DNA of 57,088 bases from DASVDK01 sp036381125 [NCBI: Thermodesulfobacteriota bacterium]. GTDB taxonomy: Bacteria; DASVDK01. Each line of letters begins with the position of its first letter. Within the stretch, counting starts at the first letter, position 1. Made by a program: the position numbers and the translations under genes. Below, piece by piece: positions 1 to 8,800 of the stretch. The stretch is taken from positions 1 through 57,088 of the forward strand of contig DASVDK010000379.1 of the NCBI GenBank assembly GCA_036381125.1, in the 5' to 3' direction. The notes under the pieces were generated by a model that was not told where the DNA came from, made no database searches, and saw only the letters and a program-made list of their open reading frames with translations.

Positions 1-188
1 AGCCGCGCGAGCGAGGGGCACGGCTCCAGGACCGCCGCCAGGGGACGGCCCGTGTGGTCGCCGGATGGCAGGCCGAGGAGATCCCGGGCCGCATCGTTGA
101 GCAGGGTCACACGGCCGGCGGCGTCGACGGCGATCGCCCCGCTGCGGGCCACGGCGAGGAGACGGGCGACCAGGTGTGCGGACGACAT
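1..188 (-). CDS. NtrB-like PAS sensor histidine kinase, N-terminal fragment (runs off the window)
   Basis: Reading from ATG at 188 toward position 1 gives 62 residues beginning MSSAHLVARLLAVARSGAIA and continuing through a VTLLNDAARDLLGL stretch. This is the normal start of a PAS domain in NtrB/PrsK-type kinases: a helix, then a strand, then the N-x-A-A/L-L-G segment. The kinase core would lie outside the window, so the histidine kinase assignment is inference from the PAS start and from the two sigma-54 response regulators in the same locus. It is transcribed away from the neighbouring gene only in the sense that it lies downstream on the same strand; 260 bp separate it from the glycoside-hydrolase-like gene, with a small hairpin at 217-234. 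It could also be another PAS-containing regulator. Confidence 0.6.
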   Translation of the reverse strand, partial: MSSAHLVARLLAVARSGAIAVDAAGRVTLLNDAARDLLGLPSGDHTGRPLAAVLEPCPSLAR

Positions 189-448
189 GATGCGGATCTC
201 GAGGGAGCCGGCAAATCACACCGGCCGCGGTGTGTCCTGGCTCCCGGAAGCCGGGGGACCGTACCACGCCGCTTTCCGAGGGTCAAGACGTGAAGTGGCC
301 TAACTCCTCGAAATGCCGAGAGTCCTGGCAGTCGCTCGCCTGCCGGTCAGGCAAGCGCGCCGCAGTGCCGGCGCGACTCCCGCCGCGGTTGCCGGCGGCG
401 AGCCGCGGCCGGGCCGAGCGGCGGGTCCGGCCCGGGTGGGCGCGCGGC

Positions 449-2503
449 TCACCGCCGGGGGGAGCCTTTGCCGGAGACCGAGGGGGGCCGCACCAGGTAG
501 ACGTGGCGGGCGTAGGGCTCGAAGTCGTCGACGAGGACCCCCTCCCGAGGCGCGCAGGCCGACCGCCCCTCGAAGAGCACCGTCACGCAGCGCCCCGCGC
601 GCAGGCCCTCGATCCGCAGCGGCACCTGCGAGGCCGGCCGGCTCCACTCGTTGAGCGCGAGGAGCACCCGCGTGCCGTCGTGCGCCTCCCGGTAGAGGGT
701 CGAGACCTGCGGGTGGCCGCTCGTGCCGTCCCCCTCGGCCGACGCCTCGAGCGGGTAGGGCGCGTCGCGCGACGGCTCGCTCGCCGCCACGCTGCGGCCG
801 AGCGTCCGGCCGGCGCCGGCGTGCAGCAGCGGCAGGCCGAGCGCGGCCACCTCGCGGTTGGCCCGGCGCAGCGCCATCCACCAGGCGAGTCCCCGCTCGC
901 CGTAGCGGCCGCGCGGCCCCACGTCGCCGAAGGTCCAGACCATCTGCGCGCCGTGGACGAGGGCGAGGTAGTACTGGAACCGCACGCCGGTCTCGATCGG
1001 CTCCCACCTCGCCGGGTCGCGGAAGTCCTTCTCGCGGTAGGCCCGCGAGAGCGCCGCGATGGAGACCCACATCTGCCCCGGATCGACCGCCCGCCGCGCC
1101 GCCTCCGCCCACTGCGCGGTCTCGCCCCGAGGCGACCCGGGGTCGCCCGACGGGTAGCGGTCGAACGCCACGATGTCGCCGAGGTCGCTCGCCGCCTCGA
1201 GCATCCCCGGCTTCCAGGCCATCGCCCCCACGAAGGTCGCCAGGCTCGGCGCCTCGCGCGCGACGAGGGCGTAGAGCTGGCGGACGGTCTCCTCGGGGCT
1301 GCCCCAGGTGTCGTCGTCGTGGTCGAACTCGTCCTTGAGGTACCAGCCGACAACCGACGGGTGGTGCGAGTAGTCGCGGAGCGCCTGGCGCCAGACGCGC
1401 ACCACGCCCTGCGCGGTGCCGTCGTAGAGGCGGCGGTAGGGCCTGGCGAGGAACCAGGGGTCGACGCCCCCCTTCCCCTTGCGGCCCCAGTGGCGCACCC
1501 ACCACCTCCGCGTGTCGGTCTGGTTCCAGACCACCACGTCGAGCCCCGCGCGGCGGTACGCCTCGAGCTTCTCGGGCAGCCCCAGGTAGACGTCGCCCCG
1601 CCGCGTCGGCTCGCTCCGCCGGCTCGTCCAGGCCGCCCAGCCGGCCCCCTCCCCGCTCACCACGGCGAAGGCGGTGTCGAAGCCGGCCCATGCGAGGTTC
1701 TCGAACTGGTCGGGGTGGTAGTCGAGCATCGGGACCGTCGCGGCGATCGGGAAGGCCGGCCGACCGTCCGGCCGGTGGAACCCCCGCTCGCCGAAGCGAC
1801 GCTGCGGCCGCTCCGGCACGTCCGGCCAGAAGCCGGGGCGGGGCGCCTCCGGCTCCACGGCCGACGCCGGCTCGGTGGAGGCGACGAGGCGGTGCACCAG
1901 GGCGGAGCCGTAGAACTCGTTGCGTCCCCAGGTCCCGCCGCCGAGCCGCACCGCGAGGTACCCCTTCTCGGTCGGCCTGGCGCGGTCGAGCGGCACGACC
2001 ACCGACTTCCAGGCATGGTCGCGGCGCGACTCGAGCGCGGCGACCGTCCTGAACGCCCCTCCGTCCCAGACCGCCGCCGTGACGGCCGGCTTGGGACGGT
2101 AGCGGTCGATGCTCGGCGGGAAGAGGTTGTCCTTGTAGCGGATCGTGAGGCTGCGCCAGGGGGCCGTCGGCGCCAGCCGCACCTCGGCCACGTAGATCGG
2201 CTTGATGGCGCGCCAGCGCAGGCAGCCGCGGCCGCCCTCCGGGAGGTCGGACTCGGCGGCGTACGGGTACCAGCCGTCCTCGTGGTTCGGGCACTCGTAC
2301 CCCGTCGTGTGCCGCGACCAGCCGTGCCGGCCCTCGCCGTCGTCCGCGAGGACCAGGGGCGAGGCGGCCGACGGCGCCTCGAAGTCCGCGCCGGTGCCGA
2401 GGACGAGCGTCGCCTCGGCCGACCCGGCCGATCCGGCCGGCCGGCCGGACGACGACAGGGTGGCCCAGAGGAGGGCGAGCGCCACGAGCCAGGTCCGCCT
2501 CAC
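449..2503 (-). CDS. Secreted glycoside-hydrolase-like protein (TIM-barrel type)
   Basis: This is a 684-residue protein starting at GTG 2503, which overlaps the stop of the upstream glycosyltransferase in a GTGA. Residues 1-30 form a signal peptide (RR, then a hydrophobic LVALALLWATL core, then a small-residue cleavage region). A beta-rich N-terminal part is followed from about residue 250 by a barrel-like region. It contains VVVWNQTD, SVVGWYLKDEFD (about residue 388; the D-E is a candidate acid/base), a DIVAFDRYP strand and a C-terminal beta domain. These resemble beta-galactosidase or endoglycosidase-like hydrolases, but I cannot name a GH family. As last gene of the polysaccharide cassette it could trim or release the polymer in the periplasm or outside. 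The catalytic nucleophile is not identified. Confidence 0.65.
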   Translation of the reverse strand: MRRTWLVALALLWATLSSSGRPAGSAGSAEATLVLGTGADFEAPSAASPLVLADDGEGRHGWSRHTTGYECPNHEDGWYPYAAESDLPEGGRGCLRWRAIKPIYVAEVRLAPTAPWRSLTIRYKDNLFPPSIDRYRPKPAVTAAVWDGGAFRTVAALESRRDHAWKSVVVPLDRARPTEKGYLAVRLGGGTWGRNEFYGSALVHRLVASTEPASAVEPEAPRPGFWPDVPERPQRRFGERGFHRPDGRPAFPIAATVPMLDYHPDQFENLAWAGFDTAFAVVSGEGAGWAAWTSRRSEPTRRGDVYLGLPEKLEAYRRAGLDVVVWNQTDTRRWWVRHWGRKGKGGVDPWFLARPYRRLYDGTAQGVVRVWRQALRDYSHHPSVVGWYLKDEFDHDDDTWGSPEETVRQLYALVAREAPSLATFVGAMAWKPGMLEAASDLGDIVAFDRYPSGDPGSPRGETAQWAEAARRAVDPGQMWVSIAALSRAYREKDFRDPARWEPIETGVRFQYYLALVHGAQMVWTFGDVGPRGRYGERGLAWWMALRRANREVAALGLPLLHAGAGRTLGRSVAASEPSRDAPYPLEASAEGDGTSGHPQVSTLYREAHDGTRVLLALNEWSRPASQVPLRIEGLRAGRCVTVLFEGRSACAPREGVLVDDFEPYARHVYLVRPPSVSGKGSPRR

Positions 2504-3495
2504 GCGTCCCGCCTCCGGTGCCCGTTGTCGCGCCAGATGCGCCACGACTGCCGGGCGAACCCGTAGAGGTAGCAGAGCCACGCCTCGCGGACGAAGGCGC
2601 CGGGGAGGTCGCCCCGGAGCATGCGCCCCGCCATGTCGAGGGCGGTGCCGACCGCCTGGCGCAGCATGAAGCGCGGCACGCCGGCGATGCGTGGGACCAG
2701 GCGGTAGTCGACGCCGAGCTCGTCGACCGGTGCGGTCTCGGTCACCAGCGCGCGCGAGATCCCCTTCCAGTAGAACCACTCGCGGTAGTACCGCTTCGTG
2801 AGCCGCCAGGCCGGGACGTGGTGGTGCACCACGAGGCCGGGCACGTACCGCCCCCGCCCTCCCGCCGCCTCGAGCCGCAGGAGGTGCTCCGGGAACTCCT
2901 GCCCGCGCAGCGTCGAGTGGTCGCGGCCGAGGTCGGTCCGGAAGAGCCCGGCCCGCTCGAAGGCGCGGCGGCGGTAGACGATGTTGGCGCCGAGCGGCAC
3001 CTTCCCCTCGAAGTCGAAGCCCTCGTCGCCGTAGTCGAGGATGGCGATCGTCCCGAAGAGGTCGCGCTCCGCCATGGAGAACCAGGCGGGCGGCTCGGTC
3101 TCCCAGAGCGGGAGGACCTTGCCGCCGAGGTAGTCGACGTCGGGGCGCTCGGCGAGGCTCCTGGCCGCCACGGCGAGCCAGTCGGGCGCGACGAGGACGT
3201 CGTCGTCCGTGAGCGCCACCCACTCGCTCGTCGTGGACGCGACGGCGAGGTTCAGGGCGAACGACTTGCCGGAGCGCGGCTCGCGGAGCGTCCGGCGCAC
3301 CGGGCCGCCGGGGCGGGCCCGCGCGACCCAGTCGCGCAGGAGCGCGGGGGTGTCGTCCGTCGAGCCGTTGTCCACCACCACCACCTCGTACGGCAGCCCC
3401 GGGTCGTCGAGCCGATCGATCGAGGCGAGCGCGTCGGCGAGGCGGCCGGCGCGGTTGTAGGTGCAGACGACGACGGAGGCGCGCGGGATCGTCAC
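2500..3495 (-). CDS. Family 2 glycosyltransferase (GT-A fold)
   Basis: A 331-residue cytoplasmic or membrane-associated glycosyltransferase starting at GTG 3495 (GTGA overlap with the gene before it). The GT2 signature is complete: SVVVCTYNRAG near the N-terminus, VVVDNGSTDDTP for nucleotide binding, and ALTDDDVLV as the metal-binding DXD. There is an acceptor-side region with FYWKGISRA and a C-terminal helical segment. It should add one sugar from a nucleotide donor to the lipid-linked repeat unit. It is clearly paralogous to the glycosyltransferase at 6244-7269, sharing the PYEVVVVDNGSTDDT, LGRDxSxLxGQE and YxREWFYWKGISRA blocks, so one likely arose from the other. Donor and acceptor cannot be read from sequence. 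Confidence 0.85.
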   Translation of the reverse strand: MTIPRASVVVCTYNRAGRLADALASIDRLDDPGLPYEVVVVDNGSTDDTPALLRDWVARARPGGPVRRTLREPRSGKSFALNLAVASTTSEWVALTDDDVLVAPDWLAVAARSLAERPDVDYLGGKVLPLWETEPPAWFSMAERDLFGTIAILDYGDEGFDFEGKVPLGANIVYRRRAFERAGLFRTDLGRDHSTLRGQEFPEHLLRLEAAGGRGRYVPGLVVHHHVPAWRLTKRYYREWFYWKGISRALVTETAPVDELGVDYRLVPRIAGVPRFMLRQAVGTALDMAGRMLRGDLPGAFVREAWLCYLYGFARQSWRIWRDNGHRRRDA

Positions 3496-4742
3496 GGTCG
3501 GCTTCCCAGGGTCACGGCGCCCCGCTCGTCGGCGTCGGCCGGCCGTCGTGCGCCGGTCGCCGCCGCGGCCGGCAGGCGCATCAGCTCGTAGCAGAGGGCG
3601 ACGGCGCGGTCGGTGGCGGTGCCGGGGCGGTAGAAGAGCCGCCGCGCCACCGCGCGGCGCTCGGCCGCCCGCGCCGAGGGGTCGGCGAGGCCCCGTCGGA
3701 CCGCGGCCGCAAGCTCGTCCGGCGCCGCGACCACGTCGGCCGCCTCGCGGATCCACCGCGCCTGGTCGGCGTTGACGCGCGCCCGGACGATCAGGTCGGG
3801 CAGGTCGAAGACGACGAGCGGCCGGTCGACGAGCAGGTACTCGAACGCGATCGAGGAGTGGTCGGAGACCAGGAGGTCGGCCGCGGCCAGCAGCGGCGTC
3901 GCGTCGGGCCAGGTCACGATCTTCACCGCCGGGTCGGCCTCGAGCGGCCGGAGCCGCTCGGCCCAGTCGATGCCGGCGGAGTAGCGCTCCCGCCGGTCGT
4001 ACGCCCGGTCGTGCAGCTTGACGACCACCTGGTGACCGGTCCGCCGGAGCGCCGCCACGATCGCCTCGCCGCCGAAGACGTGGAGCGACGCGGCGGCCGA
4101 CCAGGTCGGCGCGTAGAGGAGCACCGGCCTGGCCGGGTCGAGGCCCAGGCGCGCGAGCGTGGCCGCTCGCGGCCAGCGCCCCGTCACCAGGCCGTCCACC
4201 TTCGGGTAGCCGATCAGGACGGGCCGGGGGTCGTCCGGGCGGAGGAGCCCCACGGCCCGCCACTTGCGGAGGCGGTCCTCGTTGGCGAAGGCGATCCGGT
4301 CGAAGCGCTCGAGCGTGTCGAAGTGGCTCATGTCCCTGACCGGCGTCGTCGTCCCGTCCAGGTCGTACTTGCCGGCGACCCCGTGGAAGAAGTGCACGTG
4401 CGCGGCCCGGCGCCGAAGGCGCGCCATCCGGGCGAAGTCGCTGTTCAGGTAGAGGTCGACCTTGAGCCACTCGGCCCTCGCCTGCGGCACGACCCGCTCG
4501 GTGATGCCGAAGGCGCCGTAGAGGCGGTCGGCCGGCACGTCGCCCTCGGTGGCCGTGTACCAGCACTCGACGCGCGGGTCGGCCGCGAGCCGCTCGTGGA
4601 TCGGCGCGAGACAGGCGAAGTTCACCGGCGTGCGCGCCTCGAAGAGGACGCGGCGCCGGCGCGCCACGCGCGCGTGCCAGGCGTCGTCGAGGTCGCGGAC
4701 CGCCTCGACGACGCGGTGCCGGACGGCGCGCCAGCCGGTCAC
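3492..4742 (-). CDS. CDP-glycerol glycerophosphotransferase-like enzyme (TagB/TagF family), copy 1
   Basis: A 416-residue protein starting at GTG 4742, overlapping the flippase stop by 4 nt. Family marks are HVHFFHGVAGKYDLD, VLLYAPTWSAA, VVVKLHDRAYD and LLVSDHSSIAFEYL followed by RPLVVFD. These match the CDP-glycerol glycerophosphotransferase fold (PF04464) seen in teichoic acid enzymes and in some capsule loci. It would transfer a glycerol-phosphate or similar phospho-polyol from a CDP donor. A paralogue lies at 10367-11596. In a diderm EPS locus this suggests a phosphate-decorated polymer rather than wall teichoic acid. Some family members act as plain glycosyltransferases, so the donor is uncertain. 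Confidence 0.75.
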   Translation of the reverse strand: MTGWRAVRHRVVEAVRDLDDAWHARVARRRRVLFEARTPVNFACLAPIHERLAADPRVECWYTATEGDVPADRLYGAFGITERVVPQARAEWLKVDLYLNSDFARMARLRRRAAHVHFFHGVAGKYDLDGTTTPVRDMSHFDTLERFDRIAFANEDRLRKWRAVGLLRPDDPRPVLIGYPKVDGLVTGRWPRAATLARLGLDPARPVLLYAPTWSAAASLHVFGGEAIVAALRRTGHQVVVKLHDRAYDRRERYSAGIDWAERLRPLEADPAVKIVTWPDATPLLAAADLLVSDHSSIAFEYLLVDRPLVVFDLPDLIVRARVNADQARWIREAADVVAAPDELAAAVRRGLADPSARAAERRAVARRLFYRPGTATDRAVALCYELMRLPAAAATGARRPADADERGAVTLGSRP

Positions 4743-6247
4743 GCGACGGCCGCCCTGAGCCGCGCCTGGAGCGTGGCTCGCGCGTCCGGCGTGAGGCCGA
4801 ACCCGTACACGAGGCCCAGGTAGAGCGCGGCCGCCGCGCCGCCGGAGGCGAGCACGGTGACGAGGTGGTTCGGCTCGAGCGTCTCGCGCAGGACCCAGAG
4901 CGCCGCCGCGGCGGGCAGGGCCGGCCAGAGCACCGGCCAGATCGCCTCCCGCCAGAACCGCGAGGCCGGCACGCCCAGGCGGCGGCAGGCCCGCGGCACC
5001 ACGAAGAAGGACCCCACCGACACCGGGACCGCCGTGCCGAGCGCGACGCCGAGGATCCCGAGCCGTCCCACGAGCGCGACCGACAGGGCGAGGTTGCAGG
5101 CGGCGACGGCGGCGTTGTTCGCCGCGAGGTACCGGTGCCCGCCCGCCCCCTTGAGGATGGTCGCGCCGGTCGCCTGGACGACGCGGACCAGCATGGAGAG
5201 GGCGAGGATCTGGAGGACCGGCGCGCTCGACGCCACGCTCGGGCCGACCCACGAGACGAGCAGCGGCTCGGCCAGGACGATCACGCCGACCCCGACCGCC
5301 AGGGCGAGGGCGGTCGACAGCCTCGTCCCCTCGAGCAGGAGCGTCACGAGCCGCCGATGGTCGCCGCGCGTGCCGAGGTCGACGACCGCCGGGAAGAGCA
5401 CGCCGTGGAACTGCGCCGTCAGGTCGCGCATGGTCTGCGCGACGCGGACCGACGGCGTGAAGAGCGAGACCGCGCCGGGGCCGAGCGCCCAGCCGATGAC
5501 GAAGGTGTCGAGCGAGTAGTTCACCTTGTGCGACCAGTCGAGGACCAGCAGGTAGCCGCTGAACGCGCCGACCTCGCGCAGCCTCGCCAGGCTGGCGAGG
5601 CGCGGCGAGATCTCGAGGTCGGGCTGCACCCGGTAGGCGTTCACCACGTAGGCGACGTAGGCCGCCAGGTGGACGGCCGTCGTGGCGACGACGACGGCGA
5701 GGACGCCGCCGTCTCGCTCGATGGCGATCACGTTGGCGGCCGCGGCGGCCAGCGCGGTCACGATCGCCACGGCGTTGTTCATCGCGTAGCGCTGCGCGCC
5801 GTTGATCACCGCGCCGAAGACCGACAGCGGGAGGCCGAGGGCCAGCCGGGCGGCCACGACGAGGAGCACCGTACGCCCCACCTCGGCCTGGGCCGGCCCG
5901 ACGGCGAAGAGCCGGTCGTAGGCGAGCGCGACGCCGCCCATGATCGCGAGCGCCGCCACCCCGGCGACCGAGAAGGCCGCGAAGACGGTGCTCGCGATCT
6001 CCGAGAGCCGGCGGCCGTCGCCCGTCGCGCGGCACTCGGCGACGAAGCGTACGAGGCCGCCCCCGAAGCCGAGGTCGAGGAACGACACGTACCGGGCGAC
6101 CGTGGCCGAGAGGATCCAGAGCCCGTAGTCCTCCGCGCCGAGGTGCCCCAGGTTGTAGGGCAGGAGCACCAGGCCGACGAGGGTGTCGACCGCCAGCGCG
6201 CCGTACCGCGCCGCGGTGTTGCGACCGAGCGTGCGGGCGTTGCTCAC
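4739..6247 (-). CDS. Polysaccharide flippase (Wzx/MATE-type)
   Basis: A 502-residue polytopic membrane protein starting at GTG 6247, with a GTGA overlap. The N-terminus (NTAARYGALAVDTLVGLVLL, then YNLGHLGAEDYGLWIL) is the classic opening of Wzx/RfbX flippases: a first helix, a loop and the E-x-Y-G motif. At least a dozen hydrophobic helices follow through to the C-terminus. It would move the undecaprenyl-linked repeat unit across the inner membrane to the ligase/polymerase side. Its position between glycosyltransferases and next to an O-antigen-ligase-like gene supports a Wzx/Wzy-type pathway. Confidence 0.85.
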   Translation of the reverse strand: MSNARTLGRNTAARYGALAVDTLVGLVLLPYNLGHLGAEDYGLWILSATVARYVSFLDLGFGGGLVRFVAECRATGDGRRLSEIASTVFAAFSVAGVAALAIMGGVALAYDRLFAVGPAQAEVGRTVLLVVAARLALGLPLSVFGAVINGAQRYAMNNAVAIVTALAAAAANVIAIERDGGVLAVVVATTAVHLAAYVAYVVNAYRVQPDLEISPRLASLARLREVGAFSGYLLVLDWSHKVNYSLDTFVIGWALGPGAVSLFTPSVRVAQTMRDLTAQFHGVLFPAVVDLGTRGDHRRLVTLLLEGTRLSTALALAVGVGVIVLAEPLLVSWVGPSVASSAPVLQILALSMLVRVVQATGATILKGAGGHRYLAANNAAVAACNLALSVALVGRLGILGVALGTAVPVSVGSFFVVPRACRRLGVPASRFWREAIWPVLWPALPAAAALWVLRETLEPNHLVTVLASGGAAAALYLGLVYGFGLTPDARATLQARLRAAVA

Positions 6248-7269
6248 GAGTCGCGCGTCGCCGCGGCCGCCGGCCCCGGCGTCCCCGGGGCGGCCGCCCG
6301 GGCGCTCGCCCCGGTCGGCGACGGGTCGCCGAACCAGGTGGCCCGTGCGTAGCCGGCCGCGTACCAGAGTCTGGCCTCGGCCTCGAAGGCGCCGGCCCGG
6401 TCGCCGCGGACCGCCCGCACCGCGAGGCGACCGGCCGCTTCGAGGACGTCTCGATAGAGACCGCGCGGCAGGCCGGCGATTCGCCGCACCTGCGACGCGG
6501 GGAGCCAGGCGCCCCGCACGTGGACCCGGTCCTTGACCGCCGCGCGCGAGATGCCCTTCCAGTAGAACCAGCGCCGGAAGTAGCCCTTCGTGAGCCGGTC
6601 GGGCGGGATCCAGTGCTGCACCACGGCGTCGGGCACGTACCAGCCGCCCCGGCCGCTCGCCGCCTTCAGGCGCTCGAGGAGCTCGGGCACCTCCTGCCCC
6701 TTGAGCGACGCCCTGTCGCGGCCGAGGTCCTCGCGGAAGCCGCCGGCCTCGAGGAGCGGCGCCCGCCGGAAGGCCATGTTCGCGCCGAGCGGCTTGCCGA
6801 GCGGCCGCGGCTCGTCGCCGTAGTCGAAGAGGGCGATCGCGCCCCAGATCTCCCCGCGGGTGCGACCGGCCGGCAGCCAGCCGGGGCGTTCGGCGCCCCA
6901 CCTGGGCACGACCCGACCGCCGAGGAAGTCGACCGGCCGGGCCGCGAAGGCGCGGGCGAAGGCCGCCAGCCAGCCGGCGTCGACGAGCACGTCGTCGTCG
7001 GTGAAGGCGATCCGGTCGCCTCGCGCCTCCCGGAGCCCCCGGTTGCGGGCCGCCGACAGCCCCCCCCTCGGCTCGTAGACGTAGCGCAACGCCACCGGAC
7101 TCCCGGCAGCGGCCCGCTCGACGACGGCGCGGGTGTCGTCGGTGGAGCCGTTGTCGACGACGACCACCTCGTAGGGCTCGCCGGGGTCGGCGAGCCGGCG
7201 CAGGGAGTCGAGCGTCTCGGCGAGGAGCCCGGCCCGGTCACGCGTGCAGATGAGGATGGTCCAGGTCAC
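6244..7269 (-). CDS. Family 2 glycosyltransferase (GT-A fold), paralogue of 2500-3495
   Basis: A 341-residue protein. I chose GTG 7269 because GGAGG lies 7 nt upstream and TWTILICTRDRAG then begins the GT2 fold directly; an earlier ATG at 7305 would overlap the ligase gene. It shows VVVDNGSTDDTRA, AFTDDDVLV (the DXD) and a KGYFRRWFYWKGISRAAVKD acceptor region. The C-terminus is alanine/proline-rich and poorly conserved. Similarity to 2500-3495 runs the whole length, so the two enzymes probably add different sugars with related chemistry. It overlaps the flippase start by 4 nt. Confidence 0.85.
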   Translation of the reverse strand: MTWTILICTRDRAGLLAETLDSLRRLADPGEPYEVVVVDNGSTDDTRAVVERAAAGSPVALRYVYEPRGGLSAARNRGLREARGDRIAFTDDDVLVDAGWLAAFARAFAARPVDFLGGRVVPRWGAERPGWLPAGRTRGEIWGAIALFDYGDEPRPLGKPLGANMAFRRAPLLEAGGFREDLGRDRASLKGQEVPELLERLKAASGRGGWYVPDAVVQHWIPPDRLTKGYFRRWFYWKGISRAAVKDRVHVRGAWLPASQVRRIAGLPRGLYRDVLEAAGRLAVRAVRGDRAGAFEAEARLWYAAGYARATWFGDPSPTGASARAAAPGTPGPAAAATRDS

Positions 7270-7282
7270 GGTGTCGCCTCCG

Positions 7283-8800
7283 TCATCGCCCCGCCTCCGC
7301 GGCACCCCGCGGGGCCGCGCGACCGGCCGGCCGGGCGGACCACCGCGAGAGCCGCACGGGGCCCGCGGGCGCGCCCTCTGCCGGCTCGGCCCGGGGGGCG
7401 CCGCCGGGGGCCTCGGCGTCGGCCATCCGCCGCAGCGCGACGGAGAGGCCGAGCAGGATGTAGAAGTGCCAGGTGTAGGCCTGCGACAGGAACATCGCGC
7501 CGACGAGGAAGCCGACGAGCGCCGTCTCGAGGCCGTGCGCCGTGCCGACGAGCCCGGGGTCGCGCGACCGCCGCGCGGCGGCTCGCGCGTTGCCGACTGC
7601 GGCCAGCGCCAGCGCGACGTAGACCGCGAGCCCGGCCCAGCCGATCTCGGCGCCGATCTGAATGAAGGCGTTGTGCGCCTCGTTCCACTTGCCGACGAAG
7701 CCGTGCCGCTCCCCCTCGGCGATGCGGAAGTTGCCGAGGCCGACGCCGACGACCGGATGCTCGAGGAGGATGGCGACGCCGTGGCGCAGCGTCGTCAGCC
7801 GCGCCTCGATCGAGCCGTTGTCCTCCCCGGTGACGATGGACGACGCGCGCTCGGAATAGCCGGAGGGGGCGACGGCGACGGCGACCCCGGCCAGGAGCAC
7901 GAGGCCGGCCAGGGCGAGCCCGCGGCCGTGCCGGGCGACCCGGCCGAGCCCGACCGCGGCCGCGGCCAGGAGCGCCAGGAGGCCGCCGCGCGAGAACGTG
8001 GACAGCACGCCGGCCAGCATGACGCCGATCGCGCCGACGTAGAGGAGCCGCAGCGCCCGGCTGCGGCTGCCGATCGCCTCGAAGCCGGCGAGCCCCATCA
8101 ACGCGACCAGCGAGAGGGCCAGGTCGTTCGGGTCGCCGAACATGCCGCCGACGATGCCCTCGGCGCGGCCGCCGTACCGGCTCGCCTCGCCGCTCGCGAC
8201 AAGGTAGAGGGCGCCCGCGGCGAGGTAGACGCCGGCGGCCGCCAGCACGGAGACCAGCACGCGGGCGCGCGCCGGCGTGTCGACGACGTGGGCGACGAGG
8301 ACGAAGGCCAGCGCCACCTTGACGAGCTGGTCGGTGAAGACCGCGAAGCTGCCGCCGGGCCAGAGGCCGAACGGGATCGACGCGGCCCCGAGCGCGAGCA
8401 GCGCGCCGACGAGCCAGACCTCCCGCCCGGCGCGGACGATCGGCTCGCCCCGCCGCAACGTGTCGGTCGCGTGGAAGAGGGCGGCGGCGAGCCCCAGCGC
8501 GAACGCGAGGTGAAGCACGGCGAGCGACGGCACGAGGTCCTGCGGACGCGTGTAGAGCACCACGAGGAAGAGCGCGAGCGCCCCGAACGCCGCGCTCGAC
8601 GAGCGCCCCGCCGCGAGGCGTGCGGCCGGCGCCGGCTCGATCGCCGCCGCCGGCGCGGCCGGGGCGCCGAGGCGGGCCGGCCGGTTGCCGTCGGTCGTCC
8701 GGCGGGGCCTCGCGCCGTCGAGCCGCCTCGGCGCGGCGCCGGCGGGCCGGTCGCCGGACGGCGCCCGGCCTCGCTCGATGAGCCTCACCCGGATGCTCAC
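7283..8800 (-). CDS. O-antigen ligase/polymerase-like membrane protein
   Basis: A 505-residue protein starting at GTG 8800, overlapping the acyltransferase stop in GTGA. The first 85 residues are basic, proline/alanine-rich and probably cytoplasmic. Then come 10-12 hydrophobic helices with a large loop after GVLSTFSRGGLLALL. That loop holds the conserved region HPVVGVGLGNF followed by EAHNAFIQIGAEIGWAGL, which is the Wzy/WaaL (PF04932) hallmark. It should polymerise or transfer lipid-linked glycan on the periplasmic face. Exosortase loci often carry such an O-ligase-like gene. Polymerase and ligase cannot be separated by sequence. Confidence 0.8.
   Translation of the reverse strand: MSIRVRLIERGRAPSGDRPAGAAPRRLDGARPRRTTDGNRPARLGAPAAPAAAIEPAPAARLAAGRSSSAAFGALALFLVVLYTRPQDLVPSLAVLHLAFALGLAAALFHATDTLRRGEPIVRAGREVWLVGALLALGAASIPFGLWPGGSFAVFTDQLVKVALAFVLVAHVVDTPARARVLVSVLAAAGVYLAAGALYLVASGEASRYGGRAEGIVGGMFGDPNDLALSLVALMGLAGFEAIGSRSRALRLLYVGAIGVMLAGVLSTFSRGGLLALLAAAAVGLGRVARHGRGLALAGLVLLAGVAVAVAPSGYSERASSIVTGEDNGSIEARLTTLRHGVAILLEHPVVGVGLGNFRIAEGERHGFVGKWNEAHNAFIQIGAEIGWAGLAVYVALALAAVGNARAAARRSRDPGLVGTAHGLETALVGFLVGAMFLSQAYTWHFYILLGLSVALRRMADAEAPGGAPRAEPAEGAPAGPVRLSRWSARPAGRAAPRGAAEAGR

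Noticed and set aside
209-234. RpoN-like promoter ahead of the left-edge kinase fragment
   Set aside because: The GG to GC spacing is 8 rather than 10 and the -24 element does not match.
449-3223. Possible single protein joining the glycosyltransferase region and the hydrolase
   Set aside because: The upstream part is out of frame with the GT2 motifs; the real boundary is the GTGA overlap at 2500-2503.
7266-7305. Start of the 6244 glycosyltransferase at ATG 7305, or a six-codon peptide between the genes
   Set aside because: The ATG start would overlap the ligase gene and adds unconserved residues; GTG 7269 has GGAGG at ideal spacing.
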